64,000 nt of DNA from an uncultured Collinsella sp. Its GTDB lineage: Bacteria; Actinomycetota; Coriobacteriia; Coriobacteriales; Coriobacteriaceae. The stretch spans positions 1-64,000 of the forward strand of contig CAAFGE010000031.1 in the NCBI GenBank assembly GCA_900762355.1, read 5' to 3'. Below, piece after piece: positions 39,961 to 48,232 of this stretch (position 1 is its first letter; every line of letters starts with the position of its first letter). The notes beneath the pieces were generated by a model that worked only from the letters and a program-made list of their open reading frames with translations, ran no database searches and had not been told where the DNA came from. The translations under genes were made by a program, and so were the position numbers.

Positions 39961-40380
39961 TTACGCGAGCTCGGCTCCGAGGGCCTTGCAAGCGGTCTCG
40001 CCCTCATCGTCGGGCGCATCGTAGCAAATGACGGAATCGACGACATTGACGCCCGCCTCGTCGGCATCGGCCTTCCAGTTGTCCATCCACTCGCCCTCGG
40101 CCCACGAATAAGAGCCAAAGAGGACGACCTTCTTATCGCCGAGGGTCTCCTTGACCTCGTCCCACATAGGCTGGAACTCGTCATACTCAAGCTCCTCGGA
40201 ACCCATGGCGGGGCAGCCGAAGGCAATGGCGTCATAGCTGGCGGCCTTGTCTGCGGAGAAGTCGGCGCAGGAGATGACCTCTGCCTCGGCGCCGGCACCG
40301 GTTGCGCCCTCGGCAACGAAGTTTGCCATGGCCTCGGTGTTGCCTGTACCGCTCCAGTAGACTACTGCGATCTTGCTCAT
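39961..40380 (-). CDS. Short-chain flavodoxin
   Basis: The product of 139 residues is an FMN electron carrier. KIAVVYWSGTGNTEAMANF holds the phosphate-binding loop (S/T-G-T-G-N-T), and GCPAMGSEELE and GSYSWAEGEWMD the isoalloxazine-binding loops. It can replace ferredoxin when iron is scarce. The gene is the second of a two-gene unit with a DUF3793 gene (46-base gap), a pairing seen in other anaerobes. GAAAGGA precedes the ATG at 40380. Confidence 0.93.
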   Translation of the reverse strand: MSKIAVVYWSGTGNTEAMANFVAEGATGAGAEAEVISCADFSADKAASYDAIAFGCPAMGSEELEYDEFQPMWDEVKETLGDKKVVLFGSYSWAEGEWMDNWKADADEAGVNVVDSVICYDAPDDEGETACKALGAELA

Positions 40381-40426
40381 ATGTTTTCCTTTCGGTTGCG
40401 CGGCGTGCGGCCGCGTTTTGTATGCT

Positions 40427-41131
40427 CTATCGGGTTGCCTGGACAAGTTGTTCCAGGGTGCAGCCCTGTTGATAGATGTAGGTAAGGTATTGCGTGCATG
40501 CACGATAGGAATCGAAGGTCGTGAGCGCCTGCTCAACGTTTGTGTATACCTTCCATGCGCCAAAGACCTTATAGTTTTCGCCGTGCTGGACGATAAACTG
40601 ATGGACATCTTCGTAGGGATAGCCCAAAAAATAGCCAATTTCGTGGGGGAACTCGCACATGCACCCCGTATCGCAGTGCCTATTTCGCGCTAGCGCGCAG
40701 ACGCTGCCGTCATAGGCGCTCTCTGCGGCATTGCTGCTTGCCAGCGTGATGCGCGCGGCGAGATGCACCAGGGATGCGGGCAGGTTGTGGACATCGTAAC
40801 CTTCGGCGGCTAGCGCCGTCGTGGCACGGGGGTCGGAGAGGTATCGCATGAGGTCCGCAGGGCGATACACATAGATGAGCGCTCCGCACGGCCGCCAGAC
40901 CAAAACGCTCATATGGATTCCGAGTGGCTGGAGCTCGCGGTTGCATTGGGCTATGACGGCGAGCAGGCGAGAGCGTCGCTCTTCGATATGGGCGGCGCCG
41001 GGTTTTCCGTTTTGGTTGGCGTAAACGCCGGGATAGGTAAAGAGCGAAGCCGGCTTGATACCTGCGAGCGTAGGGGAGCAGTTGCGCACGACAGCCGTTT
41101 GGTATGTTGGGATGTCAATGGTTCGAGTCAC
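40427..41131 (-). CDS. DUF3793 family protein
   Basis: The product of 234 residues carries the DUF3793 features FPHEIGYFLGYPYEDVHQFI and ENYKVFGAWKVYTN, and LAGIKPASLFTY near the start. The biochemical role is unknown. Its genes are often next to flavodoxin genes in gut anaerobes, which suggests a link to iron limitation or flavodoxin use. The start is GTG (complement of 41129-41131) after GAAAGGAG. Upstream, TTAGCCTAGGAAAACTTA near 41157 resembles a DtxR/IdeR site only weakly. Confidence 0.82.
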   Translation of the reverse strand: MTRTIDIPTYQTAVVRNCSPTLAGIKPASLFTYPGVYANQNGKPGAAHIEERRSRLLAVIAQCNRELQPLGIHMSVLVWRPCGALIYVYRPADLMRYLSDPRATTALAAEGYDVHNLPASLVHLAARITLASSNAAESAYDGSVCALARNRHCDTGCMCEFPHEIGYFLGYPYEDVHQFIVQHGENYKVFGAWKVYTNVEQALTTFDSYRACTQYLTYIYQQGCTLEQLVQATR

Positions 41132-41224
41132 GATGCTCCTTTCGGGTCCTCAGTTGTTAGCCTAGGAAAACTTATACACGAAAGTAAGCCATGGTCAACA
41201 AAAAAGTTTGAAGAGGGAAACTAA

Positions 41225-41277
41225 TTGACCGAACGGACACGATTTTGGGTTAAGATGAGGACACCCCATGGGGGTAT
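41225..41277 (+). promoter_or_regulatory. Promoter with CsoR-like palindrome before the HMA gene
   Basis: ACACCCCATGGGGGTAT (41261-41277) has the G/C-tract palindrome seen in operators of CsoR/CstR-type copper or persulfide sensors. TTGACC (41225-41230) and TAAGAT (41251-41256) lie upstream but 20 bases apart, longer than usual. Confidence 0.5.
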
Positions 41278-41306
41278 CTAGATAGTGCTACTTGAAAGGG
41301 GAACGC

Positions 41307-41690
41307 ATGAGCGACTTGCTCAACCCTGCGAATCTCATCGTGTTGGCCGTCATTGCCGTCGGCATGTTTTTTGGACTGCGTCGCATTGTCGCTTCGACAC
41401 ACGGAAAGAGCTGCTGCAGCGATGGCGCGAGCGGTAAGAAGGCCAAAAAGGTTGTTGTGGTGGATACCGATGCATCGCACTATCCCTATAGCGATGAGCT
41501 GCTCATCGGCGGCATGAGCTGTGACGGCTGCGCTCAGAACGTAGCCAATGCCCTCAATGCGCTGGATGGCGTGTGGGCAACGGTGACGTATGCGGACCAC
41601 ACAGCGCGCGTGCGCTCCAAGCGGCCGATCGATCGCGGTGTCCTTGAGGCTGCCGTGAGAGATGCGGGTTACTACGTCATGACGCTGTAG
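41307..41690 (+). CDS. Membrane-anchored heavy-metal-associated (HMA) domain protein
   Basis: The product has 127 residues. One N-terminal membrane segment (about residues 8-27) is followed by a Cys-rich and Lys-rich linker (SCCSDGASGKK), then an HMA domain at residues 65-127. Its GGMSCDGCAQNVANAL contains the metal-binding MxCxxC. The linker resembles FeoB-associated Cys-rich proteins. It probably binds copper or another soft metal at the membrane. AAAGGGG precedes ATG 41307. The CsoR-like palindrome upstream fits metal-responsive control. Confidence 0.85.
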   Translation: MSDLLNPANLIVLAVIAVGMFFGLRRIVASTHGKSCCSDGASGKKAKKVVVVDTDASHYPYSDELLIGGMSCDGCAQNVANALNALDGVWATVTYADHTARVRSKRPIDRGVLEAAVRDAGYYVMTL

Positions 41691-41716
41691 GCCTTGCCTT
41701 GGATGCGCGTCCTTGT

Positions 41717-42142
41717 CTAGGCTCGTCCGCGTAGCTCGATGTCCTGGATGTCGTCGAAGTCGATGGCGATATCTTTGAGCTTGAGGAGTTTGAAAGCAGG
41801 GAGCGCCTCGTCGAGGATGCCGGTGCGGCTGCGATAGCCGTATGTATCGTAATAGGTGACACGAACCAAGTCGCCGCGCTTGAGGCCCTCGAGCTTTTTC
41901 GAAAGTTCGAGGGCTTTTTCTTCTGTGAGTTCGCATTTTGGCTCGGCGGTGATCTCTTGTTTACGCACGAGCTCGTAGTATCCCGTGAGGGCGGCAAAGG
42001 GCATAAACTGCGCGGCGCGGTTGGCGCGCACGGCACCGTTGGCAGTGAGCTTGGGGTCGGCGGAGCGACGTCTTCCCTCGGGGTCCGCTAGGCGTTCAAA
42101 AGGTGTCGGTGGCCGCATCGGCTGTTGTTGGGACTTAGGCAC
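41717..42142 (-). CDS. YolD-like protein
   Basis: The product of 141 residues contains a YolD-like segment: NRAAQFMPFAALTGYYELVR, then a beta-rich part with GDLVRVTYYDTYGYRSRTG and ending IDFDDIQDIELRG. In Bacillus phages and plasmids YolD sits next to the Y-family polymerase UvrX, and here it overlaps such a gene by 8 bases. Its action is not known; a role as helper of the polymerase is inferred. It is the second gene of an SOS-type unit. Confidence 0.82.
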   Translation of the reverse strand: MPKSQQQPMRPPTPFERLADPEGRRRSADPKLTANGAVRANRAAQFMPFAALTGYYELVRKQEITAEPKCELTEEKALELSKKLEGLKRGDLVRVTYYDTYGYRSRTGILDEALPAFKLLKLKDIAIDFDDIQDIELRGRA

Positions 42143-43640
42143 GATGTCCTCCTACCTGATCGTTGCGTTCGCGCGCGGTGGCGCCGGCGGTAAAGCTCAG
42201 CCCCTTAACCAGCGCGTTCTTGCCGTATTTGCCTTTCACGGCCAGCACGGCGCGTGCCAGGTCGCGCTCGCGCTCATCGGCCTCGATATCGCTGAACAGA
42301 TCGATGGTGGCAAATTCCTCGGGCATGAGGTTGCCAAATCCCAGATTGATGCGCTTGACCGGTCGTTTGGGATCGACAGTCTGCGCCCAGAGCTCATCGA
42401 AATAGCCCATGATCTTCTTGAACGAATTGGTACGCTCGGGCAGCTTTCGCGAGGCGTTGGAGTGCGCAAAGAGTGCGGCATAGCCACCGCGCGGTTTGCC
42501 GCCATGCTCTCCCACAAAGATGTCATCGATTGCCTGCGCTTCGCGCACCAGGCGACGCCGTTCGTCATCGCGCTGGACGGGCTTGGGCGCACGGGGCGCG
42601 AGCTCGGGGCCGGCGGTTGCGGTGGGTTCGATACTCGATGTGCTCGAGCGCAGGTGCCCGCATCCGTCCACATACTGCGCTGTACCGCTGGCGTCGAGGC
42701 GGCGTATGTCGGCGCGTTCGCTCGCGTAGCCCACAAAGAGCGAGATGCTGTCGCAGACCACGTGCTTATCGACCAAGTCTAAAACGGCGTTGTCGACCAT
42801 CTCGCGCAAGACGGTATAGGCCTGTTCGTAGGCATAACCCTTCGAGAGCACCTGTCCTGTGGTGGTCGAAGTTGCTTGCGGGCGATAGGCTTGGATATCG
42901 GCGATGGTTGTCGGCTCGCGTCCGAAGGCGTGGTCGATGAGATATTCGGCATTGACGCCGAGTTCGTCGTAGAGCAGGTTCTCGTCGAGTGCGGCGACGC
43001 CCATCAGGTCGTAGACGCCGTATTTCTCGAGACGGGCCGCCACGCCGGGCCCGATGCCCCAGATGTCGGTGATGGGACGATGGCGCCAGATCTCCTTGCG
43101 AAAGGTCTCCTCGTCGAGTATGCCGATGCGGCTGGGTACGTGCTTGGCAGTAATGTCGAGCGCTACCTTGGCCTGGAATAGGTTGGGGCCGATGCCGACC
43201 GTTGCCGTGATGCCGGTGCGTGCCAGGACCTCGTCGCGCAACATGCAGGCGAAGCCTTCCGCATCGGTGTGATAGAGGTCCAGATAGGGCGTCACGTCGA
43301 TAAAGCATTCGTCGATTGAATAGACGTGAATGTCTTGCGGACTCACGTATTCCAGGTAGATACCGTAGATTTGCGCCGATACCTCCATGTAGTGCTGCAT
43401 GCGCGGTACGGCTTTAATGTAGTCGATGCCGTCGGGAATCTCGAACAGACGGCAGCGGTTATGTATCCCGAGGTCCTTCATGGCCTGTGTGATGGCGAGG
43501 CAGATGGTCGTGCGTCCGCGCGATTCGTCGGCAACGACCAGGCACGTAGTGAGTGGGTCGAGTCCACGGTCGACGCACTCGACGCTGGCGTAAAACGTCT
43601 TAAGGTCGATGCAGATATAGGTGTGACGCTCGTGCCCCAC
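42135..43640 (-). CDS. Y-family DNA polymerase (UvrX/UmuC-like)
   Basis: The product of 501 residues is a translesion polymerase. YICIDLKTFYASVECVDRG holds the first catalytic Asp, and DIHVYSIDECFIDVTPYL the SIDE motif with the second Asp and Glu. WGIGPGVAARLEKYGV is the helix-hairpin-helix part, followed by the little-finger domain. A poorly conserved insert (about residues 325-375) is Pro/Arg-rich. I set the start at GTG 43640, with GGGAGG four bases upstream. The longer frame to 43712 runs through a promoter and a LexA-like box. yolD follows with overlap. Confidence 0.9.
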   Translation of the reverse strand: MGHERHTYICIDLKTFYASVECVDRGLDPLTTCLVVADESRGRTTICLAITQAMKDLGIHNRCRLFEIPDGIDYIKAVPRMQHYMEVSAQIYGIYLEYVSPQDIHVYSIDECFIDVTPYLDLYHTDAEGFACMLRDEVLARTGITATVGIGPNLFQAKVALDITAKHVPSRIGILDEETFRKEIWRHRPITDIWGIGPGVAARLEKYGVYDLMGVAALDENLLYDELGVNAEYLIDHAFGREPTTIADIQAYRPQATSTTTGQVLSKGYAYEQAYTVLREMVDNAVLDLVDKHVVCDSISLFVGYASERADIRRLDASGTAQYVDGCGHLRSSTSSIEPTATAGPELAPRAPKPVQRDDERRRLVREAQAIDDIFVGEHGGKPRGGYAALFAHSNASRKLPERTNSFKKIMGYFDELWAQTVDPKRPVKRINLGFGNLMPEEFATIDLFSDIEADERERDLARAVLAVKGKYGKNALVKGLSFTAGATARERNDQVGGHRA

Positions 43641-43669
43641 GCGTCCTCCCATCAAACACATGTTCTTAT

Positions 43670-43712
43670 CGAATGCATGTTCGATAATACCCACTTGCGC
43701 GGACATCGTCAA
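43670..43712 (-). promoter_or_regulatory. SOS promoter of uvrX-yolD with LexA-like box
   Basis: On the minus strand TTGACG (43712-43707) and TATTAT (43689-43684) are exactly 17 bases apart. CGAACATGCATTCG (43683-43670) follows at once, one base from the LexA consensus CGAACNNNNGTTCG. It covers the transcription start, so LexA would block initiation until DNA damage. Confidence 0.8.
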
Positions 43713-43810
43713 AACCAGTCCCTTTTTGGCAGGTATGGTCGTGCGGCTGCATCGGGTTTTAACGCAGCTCTAAAGAGCGCGAAACAGCTCGGAAAACCTC
43801 GCTTCGTAGC

Positions 43811-44386
43811 ATGAGCCTAACGATTGATACCGCCTATACGCACGGAAGGGTTGTGGAAACGATGGTCAACTATGGGTTTGGTATGCCGACGCGCCTTGTT
43901 GCGGATGGAGATGTGGCTCGCTGGTGTGGACGATTGGTCGCTCACTACGGAGGTACCAAGGCGCTGGTCGTGCTGGGCGGTGACAAGCATACGCGCGATG
44001 AGCTTGTCTCGGCGGCGCTCGGCTCGCTTGATCGAGCCCTGCTCGAGCGCGTGCTTTTTCGCTGCGGCTCGGTTGAGGGCGACGGGGGAGACGAGCTGAT
44101 CGACGAAGCCGTGGCCCTGGCGACCGACGAAGGCGTGGACTTTGTCCTGGCGATTGGCGATGCCGATACGGCTGGCTTTGCGCGCGAGCTCGCGCGGCGC
44201 ATGGCGGCGCTCGATGCCGGCGAAGACGGCTTTGTGCCTTATGGATGCATTGTCTCGGAGGGCAAGGTGCCTGCCGTCGTGGGAGCCGGCGAGGTTCCCG
44301 TTTTTGCCATTATCGCTCCCGAACTGCTTGAGGGCATTGGGTCTCCTCTGCGCGAGTTGCTCGGCAGCGTGTGCGCCGCGGCCTAA
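43811..44386 (+). CDS. Half-length protein resembling the N-terminal domain of iron-type alcohol dehydrogenase
   Basis: The product has 191 residues. NYGFGMPTRLVADGDVARW and GGTKALVVLGGDKHTRDELV resemble the nucleotide-binding start of iron-containing alcohol dehydrogenases, and EAVALATDEGVDFVLAIGDAD the place of their GGGSxxD motif. The C-terminal helical domain with the iron-binding His residues is missing, as family members have about 380 residues. It may be a remnant or a binding-only protein. No good Shine-Dalgarno is seen before ATG 43811, so the start is uncertain. Confidence 0.55.
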   Translation: MSLTIDTAYTHGRVVETMVNYGFGMPTRLVADGDVARWCGRLVAHYGGTKALVVLGGDKHTRDELVSAALGSLDRALLERVLFRCGSVEGDGGDELIDEAVALATDEGVDFVLAIGDADTAGFARELARRMAALDAGEDGFVPYGCIVSEGKVPAVVGAGEVPVFAIIAPELLEGIGSPLRELLGSVCAAA

Positions 44387-44397
44387 TATCCGCCAGG

Positions 44398-44457
44398 AAG
44401 GGACAGGTTTATTTTGGCAGGTAAAGCGTTTGACCTGCCAAAAGAAACCTGTCCCTT
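44398..44457. repeat. Long hairpin after the half-dehydrogenase gene
   Basis: Arms of about 25 positions (44398-44422/44433-44457) pair with one mismatch, with AAGGGACAGGTTT at the foot and TTTTGGCAGGT nearer the loop. A short T-run follows. The rest up to 44584 has no gene. Confidence 0.85.
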
Positions 44458-44584
44458 TTGGTCGGTTGCCGTTTGGGGGCCGATTGGCAACGCTCGCTGA
44501 TTACGGTCTTGACCTGCGCTAGAATAGGGGCATCTGATTATCCGGGCGCATGGAGGTATGCGCCCGTATGTTGAGGAGGACTTT

Positions 44585-46279
44585 ATGGCAACTGTTGCCG
44601 CACCTATCGACGCTACGTCGACCGCCGCTTGGAAGGCGCTCGAGGCCCATCAGGAGAAGCTCGAGGCCGAGGGTATCGACCTTAAGGCATGGTTCGCTGC
44701 CGATGCGGAGCGCGTAAACAAGCTGAGCTTTGACGCCGGCGACCTGCACTTCGACCTGTCCAAGAACCTGGTGACCGATGAGACCGTCAAGCTGCTGTGC
44801 GATCTTGCCCGCGAGGTGAAGCTCGAGGAGCGCCGCGACGCCATGTTCTCCGGCGAGCACATCAACACCACCGAGGACCGCGCCGTCCTGCACACCGCGC
44901 TGCGCCGCCCGGCAACCGAGAAGGGCCAGCTCATCGTCGACGGCCAGGATGTCGTCGCCGACGTGCACGAGGTTCTCGACCGCATGTACGCCTTCGCCGA
45001 GCGCGTGCGCTCCGGTGAGTGGAAGGGCGTAACCGGTAAGAAGATCGAGCACCTGGTGTCCATCGGCATTGGCGGCTCCGACCTGGGCCCGGTCATGGCT
45101 TACGAGGCCCTGCGCCCCTATGCCGACGCCGGTATCGACTGCCGCTATATCTCCAACATCGACCCCAACGACCAGGCCGAGAAGCTCAAGGGTTTGGATC
45201 CCGAGACCACGCTCGTGATCATCGTCTCCAAGACCTTCACCACGCTCGAGACCCTCACCAACGCTCGCGAGGTCAAGACCTGGATGCTCGAGCAGCTCAA
45301 GGCTCAGGGCGCCATCGACGGCTCCGATGAACAGAACGCCAAGGCCGTGGCCAAGCACTTCGTCGCTGTTTCCACCGCGCTCGAGAAGGTTGAGGCCTTC
45401 GGCATCGACCCCGCCAACGCCTTCGGCTTCTGGAACTGGGTCGGCGGCCGCTACTCCGTCGACTCCGCCGTGGGCCTGTCGCTGATCGTCGTGCTCGGCC
45501 CCGAGCGTTTCCAGCAGTTCCTTGAGGGCTTCCACGCCATCGACGAGTACTTCTGCAACACCCCGCTCGAGAACAACGCCGTCGCGCTGATGGGCCTGCT
45601 CAACGTCTGGTACGTCAACTTCTTCGGTTCCAAGAGCCACGCCGTGCTTCCGTACTGCCAGTACCTGCACCGTTTCCCGGCCTACCTGCAGCAGCTCACC
45701 ATGGAGTCCAACGGCAAGCACGTCCGCTGGGACGGCAGCGCCGTGACCTCCGACACCGGTGAGATCTTCTGGGGCGAGCCCGGCACCAACGGTCAGCACG
45801 CCTTCTACCAGCTGCTGCACCAGGGCACCGTGGTGGTCCCGGCCGACTTTATCGCTTTCGCCAACACTGCCAACCCCGCAACCGACAGCGGCCAGGATGT
45901 CCACGAGCTGTTCCTGGGCAACTTCCTGGCCCAGACCAAGGCGCTCGCCTTTGGTAAGACGGCCGATGAGGTGCGCGCCGAGGGCACGCCCGAGCAGATC
46001 GTCCCGGCCCGCTGCTTCGAGGGCAACCGTCCGACGACTTCGATCTTCGGTGACACGCTGACCCCGTTTGCGCTCGGCGAGCTCATCGCCCTGTACGAGC
46101 ACATCACGTTTGTCGAGGGCACGGTCTGGGGCATCGACTCCTACGACCAGTGGGGCGTCGAGCTGGGCAAGCAGCTTGCCAAGCAGATTACCCCGGCCTT
46201 CCACGACGACGCCGCCAAGGCCGAGCAGGATGCTTCGACTCAAGCGCTTATCGAGTTCTATCGCGCGCATCGCAAGTAG
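44585..46279 (+). CDS. pgi: Glucose-6-phosphate isomerase
   Basis: The enzyme of 564 residues converts glucose 6-phosphate and fructose 6-phosphate in glycolysis. HLVSIGIGGSDLGPVMAYE and the SKTFTTLETLTN sugar-phosphate loop are hallmarks. FWNWVGGRYSVDSAVGL matches the PGI signature, and ESNGKHVRWDG and EPGTNGQHAFYQLLHQG hold the catalytic Glu and His. It belongs to the long E. coli-type branch. Codon use is strongly biased to C-ending codons, as expected for high expression. GAGGAGGA precedes ATG 44585. It is a single-gene unit. Confidence 0.97.
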   Translation: MATVAAPIDATSTAAWKALEAHQEKLEAEGIDLKAWFAADAERVNKLSFDAGDLHFDLSKNLVTDETVKLLCDLAREVKLEERRDAMFSGEHINTTEDRAVLHTALRRPATEKGQLIVDGQDVVADVHEVLDRMYAFAERVRSGEWKGVTGKKIEHLVSIGIGGSDLGPVMAYEALRPYADAGIDCRYISNIDPNDQAEKLKGLDPETTLVIIVSKTFTTLETLTNAREVKTWMLEQLKAQGAIDGSDEQNAKAVAKHFVAVSTALEKVEAFGIDPANAFGFWNWVGGRYSVDSAVGLSLIVVLGPERFQQFLEGFHAIDEYFCNTPLENNAVALMGLLNVWYVNFFGSKSHAVLPYCQYLHRFPAYLQQLTMESNGKHVRWDGSAVTSDTGEIFWGEPGTNGQHAFYQLLHQGTVVVPADFIAFANTANPATDSGQDVHELFLGNFLAQTKALAFGKTADEVRAEGTPEQIVPARCFEGNRPTTSIFGDTLTPFALGELIALYEHITFVEGTVWGIDSYDQWGVELGKQLAKQITPAFHDDAAKAEQDASTQALIEFYRAHRK

Positions 46280-46308
46280 TCTTTACGGCTGAGTTGGCTT
46301 ATGGCTGA

Positions 46309-46346
46309 AAGGGGCCCGTATCCGTTGGGATACGGGCCCCTTGCTA
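46309..46346 (+). terminator. pgi terminator
   Basis: A perfect 15-bp stem (46309-46323/46328-46342) with a tight GTTG loop follows pgi. The T-tract is short. Confidence 0.85.
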
Positions 46347-46515
46347 TTTGGATAGGATGGAATGTATCGGGAGGCGCCTCGACGGGCATCGCAATCGTCG
46401 AAGGCGCGCCGTTCATGTTTGGGACAATATGACATTTTTCCCGTTGCAAACAGCGCCGCCGTGGGTGTTCTGTATGATGGCTCAGACAAGGTTGTTCAAT
46501 GACAGGGAGGCATAT

Positions 46516-47358
46516 ATGGCAATCAAAGCCATCGCAATGGATATCGACGGTACGCTCACCAACGACCAAAAGGTCATCAGCCCGCGTACGCGCGAGAAGC
46601 TGCTCGCGACGCAGGAGTCGGGCATTAAGCTCATCTTGGCTTCGGGCCGTCCCGCATGGGGGTTGCACGCCTTGGCGCAGGAGCTCGACCTTCAAAACCA
46701 TGACGGTCTGCTAGTTGCCTTTAATGGCGCGCATGTGGTCGACGCTCAGACCGATGAGGTCCTTTTTGACCAGGCCATGCCGGCTGACGAGCTGCACCGT
46801 CTGATTGATCATCTGCGCAATTTCGACGTGATCCCTATGATTTCGCTCGGTCGCGATTTGCACGTCGAGGACTCGTACCATTGCATGATCACGCTGCCTG
46901 ACGGCTTGCAGAAGAATATCGTCAAGTATGAGCGCGATGCGTGCGATCTTAAGATTCGCGAGGTCGAGAGCTTGCATGAGGTCGTGGACACTTATCCCGT
47001 GGACAAGCTGCTGACGGCGGGTGATCCGACCTACCTGCAGGCGCATTACGAGGAGATGTATGCGCCCTTTACCCAGACGCTTTCGGGCATGTTTACGGCC
47101 GACTGGTACTTTGAGTACACGGCGCCCGGTATCGACAAAGCCCGTGCGCTCGAGGGTGCCCTGCCCAAGCTCGGTATCGATGCCAGCGAGGTCGTCTCGT
47201 TTGGCGACGGCCAGAACGACAAGTCCATGATTGAGTGGGCCGGCACCGGTGTTGCCATGGGCAACGCCGTCGATGAGGTTAAGGCAGTTGCCCAGATGGT
47301 AACCGCCAATAACAACGAAGACGGTATTGCAGTGGCGCTGGATAAGCTGCTGGGTTAG
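46516..47358 (+). CDS. Cof-type HAD hydrolase
   Basis: The product of 280 residues is a HAD phosphatase with a IIB cap, like YwpJ/YidA. AIAMDIDGTLTNDQKVISPR is motif I with the nucleophile, LILASGRPAWGLH motif II, and VVSFGDGQNDKSMIEWAGTG motif IV. It probably removes phosphate from sugar phosphates. AGGGAGG precedes ATG 46516. A second HAD gene of another subfamily follows after 64 bases, with a terminator in the gap. Confidence 0.91.
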   Translation: MAIKAIAMDIDGTLTNDQKVISPRTREKLLATQESGIKLILASGRPAWGLHALAQELDLQNHDGLLVAFNGAHVVDAQTDEVLFDQAMPADELHRLIDHLRNFDVIPMISLGRDLHVEDSYHCMITLPDGLQKNIVKYERDACDLKIREVESLHEVVDTYPVDKLLTAGDPTYLQAHYEEMYAPFTQTLSGMFTADWYFEYTAPGIDKARALEGALPKLGIDASEVVSFGDGQNDKSMIEWAGTGVAMGNAVDEVKAVAQMVTANNNEDGIAVALDKLLG

Positions 47359-47381
47359 AATCGCCGATTAATGCATGGTTT

Positions 47382-47410
47382 GGGCGCCTGCTTGCGGGCG
47401 CCCTTTTGTT
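47382..47410 (+). terminator. Terminator between the two HAD genes
   Basis: GGGCGCC (47382-47388) pairs with GGCGCCC (47397-47403), followed by TTTTGTT. Confidence 0.8.
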
Positions 47411-47422
47411 AGGGAGGGTGCC

Positions 47423-48082
47423 GTGTCCGCATTTCCGTTCGACGCCGTTATCTTTGACATGGACGGTGTCATTGTCGATACCGAGTATTACTACCTGGGC
47501 GAGACTGCCGCGTTTGCCAAGGAGCTTGGGCTTAACCTGACTCAAGAGGAGTTGAATGGGCAAGTCGGTACCTCGCATCAGTTCTTCCTGCATATGCTGG
47601 TCGATTGGTTTGAGCGCGCCGGTAAGGGGCATTTCACTGGCGAGGAAGCGTTGGCCCGTTGGGACGAGTGGGCGCATAAGCGTCCGCGCGACTATCAGGC
47701 TTTGATTAACCCAGGCGCCGTGGATACGATTCGAGAGCTGCCGCGCCGTGGCGTTCGCGTGGCGCTTGCCAGCTCGTCTCCCATGGATAGCATCGAGGAA
47801 GTGCTCAACGCGTGCGGGCTGTCGGATGCCTTTGAGTATGTGGTGAGCGGCGAGCAGTTTAAGGAGAGTAAGCCCGAGCCCGACATCTACCTGCATGCGC
47901 TGGACCTGCTGGGGCTGCCCGCGAATCGCTGCTGCTGCGTTGAGGATTCGGTGCCTGGCATCACTGCCGGCAAGCGCGCCGGTCTGACAGTCATCGCCAA
48001 GCGCGAGGAGCGCTTTGGCTTTAGTCAGGACTCCGCGGATAAGATTATCGATCAGCTGCCGGACCTGCTGGAACTCGCGTAA
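47423..48082 (+). CDS. HAD-IA phosphatase / beta-phosphoglucomutase-like
   Basis: The product of 219 residues has AVIFDMDGVIVDTEYYYL as motif I, a helical C1 cap (residues 15-85), VRVALASSSPMDSIEEV as motif II, and CCCVEDSVPGITAGKRAG as motif IV. This pattern is shared by beta-phosphoglucomutase and 2-deoxyglucose-6-phosphatase-type enzymes. Which applies cannot be decided. The start is GTG 47423 with AGGGAGG five bases upstream. Confidence 0.88.
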   Translation: MSAFPFDAVIFDMDGVIVDTEYYYLGETAAFAKELGLNLTQEELNGQVGTSHQFFLHMLVDWFERAGKGHFTGEEALARWDEWAHKRPRDYQALINPGAVDTIRELPRRGVRVALASSSPMDSIEEVLNACGLSDAFEYVVSGEQFKESKPEPDIYLHALDLLGLPANRCCCVEDSVPGITAGKRAGLTVIAKREERFGFSQDSADKIIDQLPDLLELA

Positions 48083-48167
48083 GAGCGCGTTAGTTGCGCG
48101 TTTTTCGGGTCCGATGAGTAAATACCCGACATTTTGGTGCGACACCTAGCATACTTTAAGCTAATGC

Positions 48168-48206
48168 GGGCTTAAGGACTTGTTGAATGCCCTTAAGCCC
48201 GTTTTA
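48168..48206 (+). terminator. Terminator before the GntR gene
   Basis: CGGGCTTAAGG (48168-48178) pairs with CCTTAAGCCCG (48192-48202), followed by TTTT. Confidence 0.8.
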
Positions 48207-48232
48207 GACGTAATTGCGCTGGGAGAGGGTAT

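Noticed and set aside
41155..41175. DtxR/IdeR iron box upstream of DUF3793 and flavodoxin
   Set aside because: Only one half resembles the consensus. The functional idea fits, but the sequence match is too weak to annotate.
43641..43712. 24 extra codons at the start of UvrX
   Set aside because: They coincide with a promoter and a LexA-like box, and GTG 43640 has a better ribosome site.
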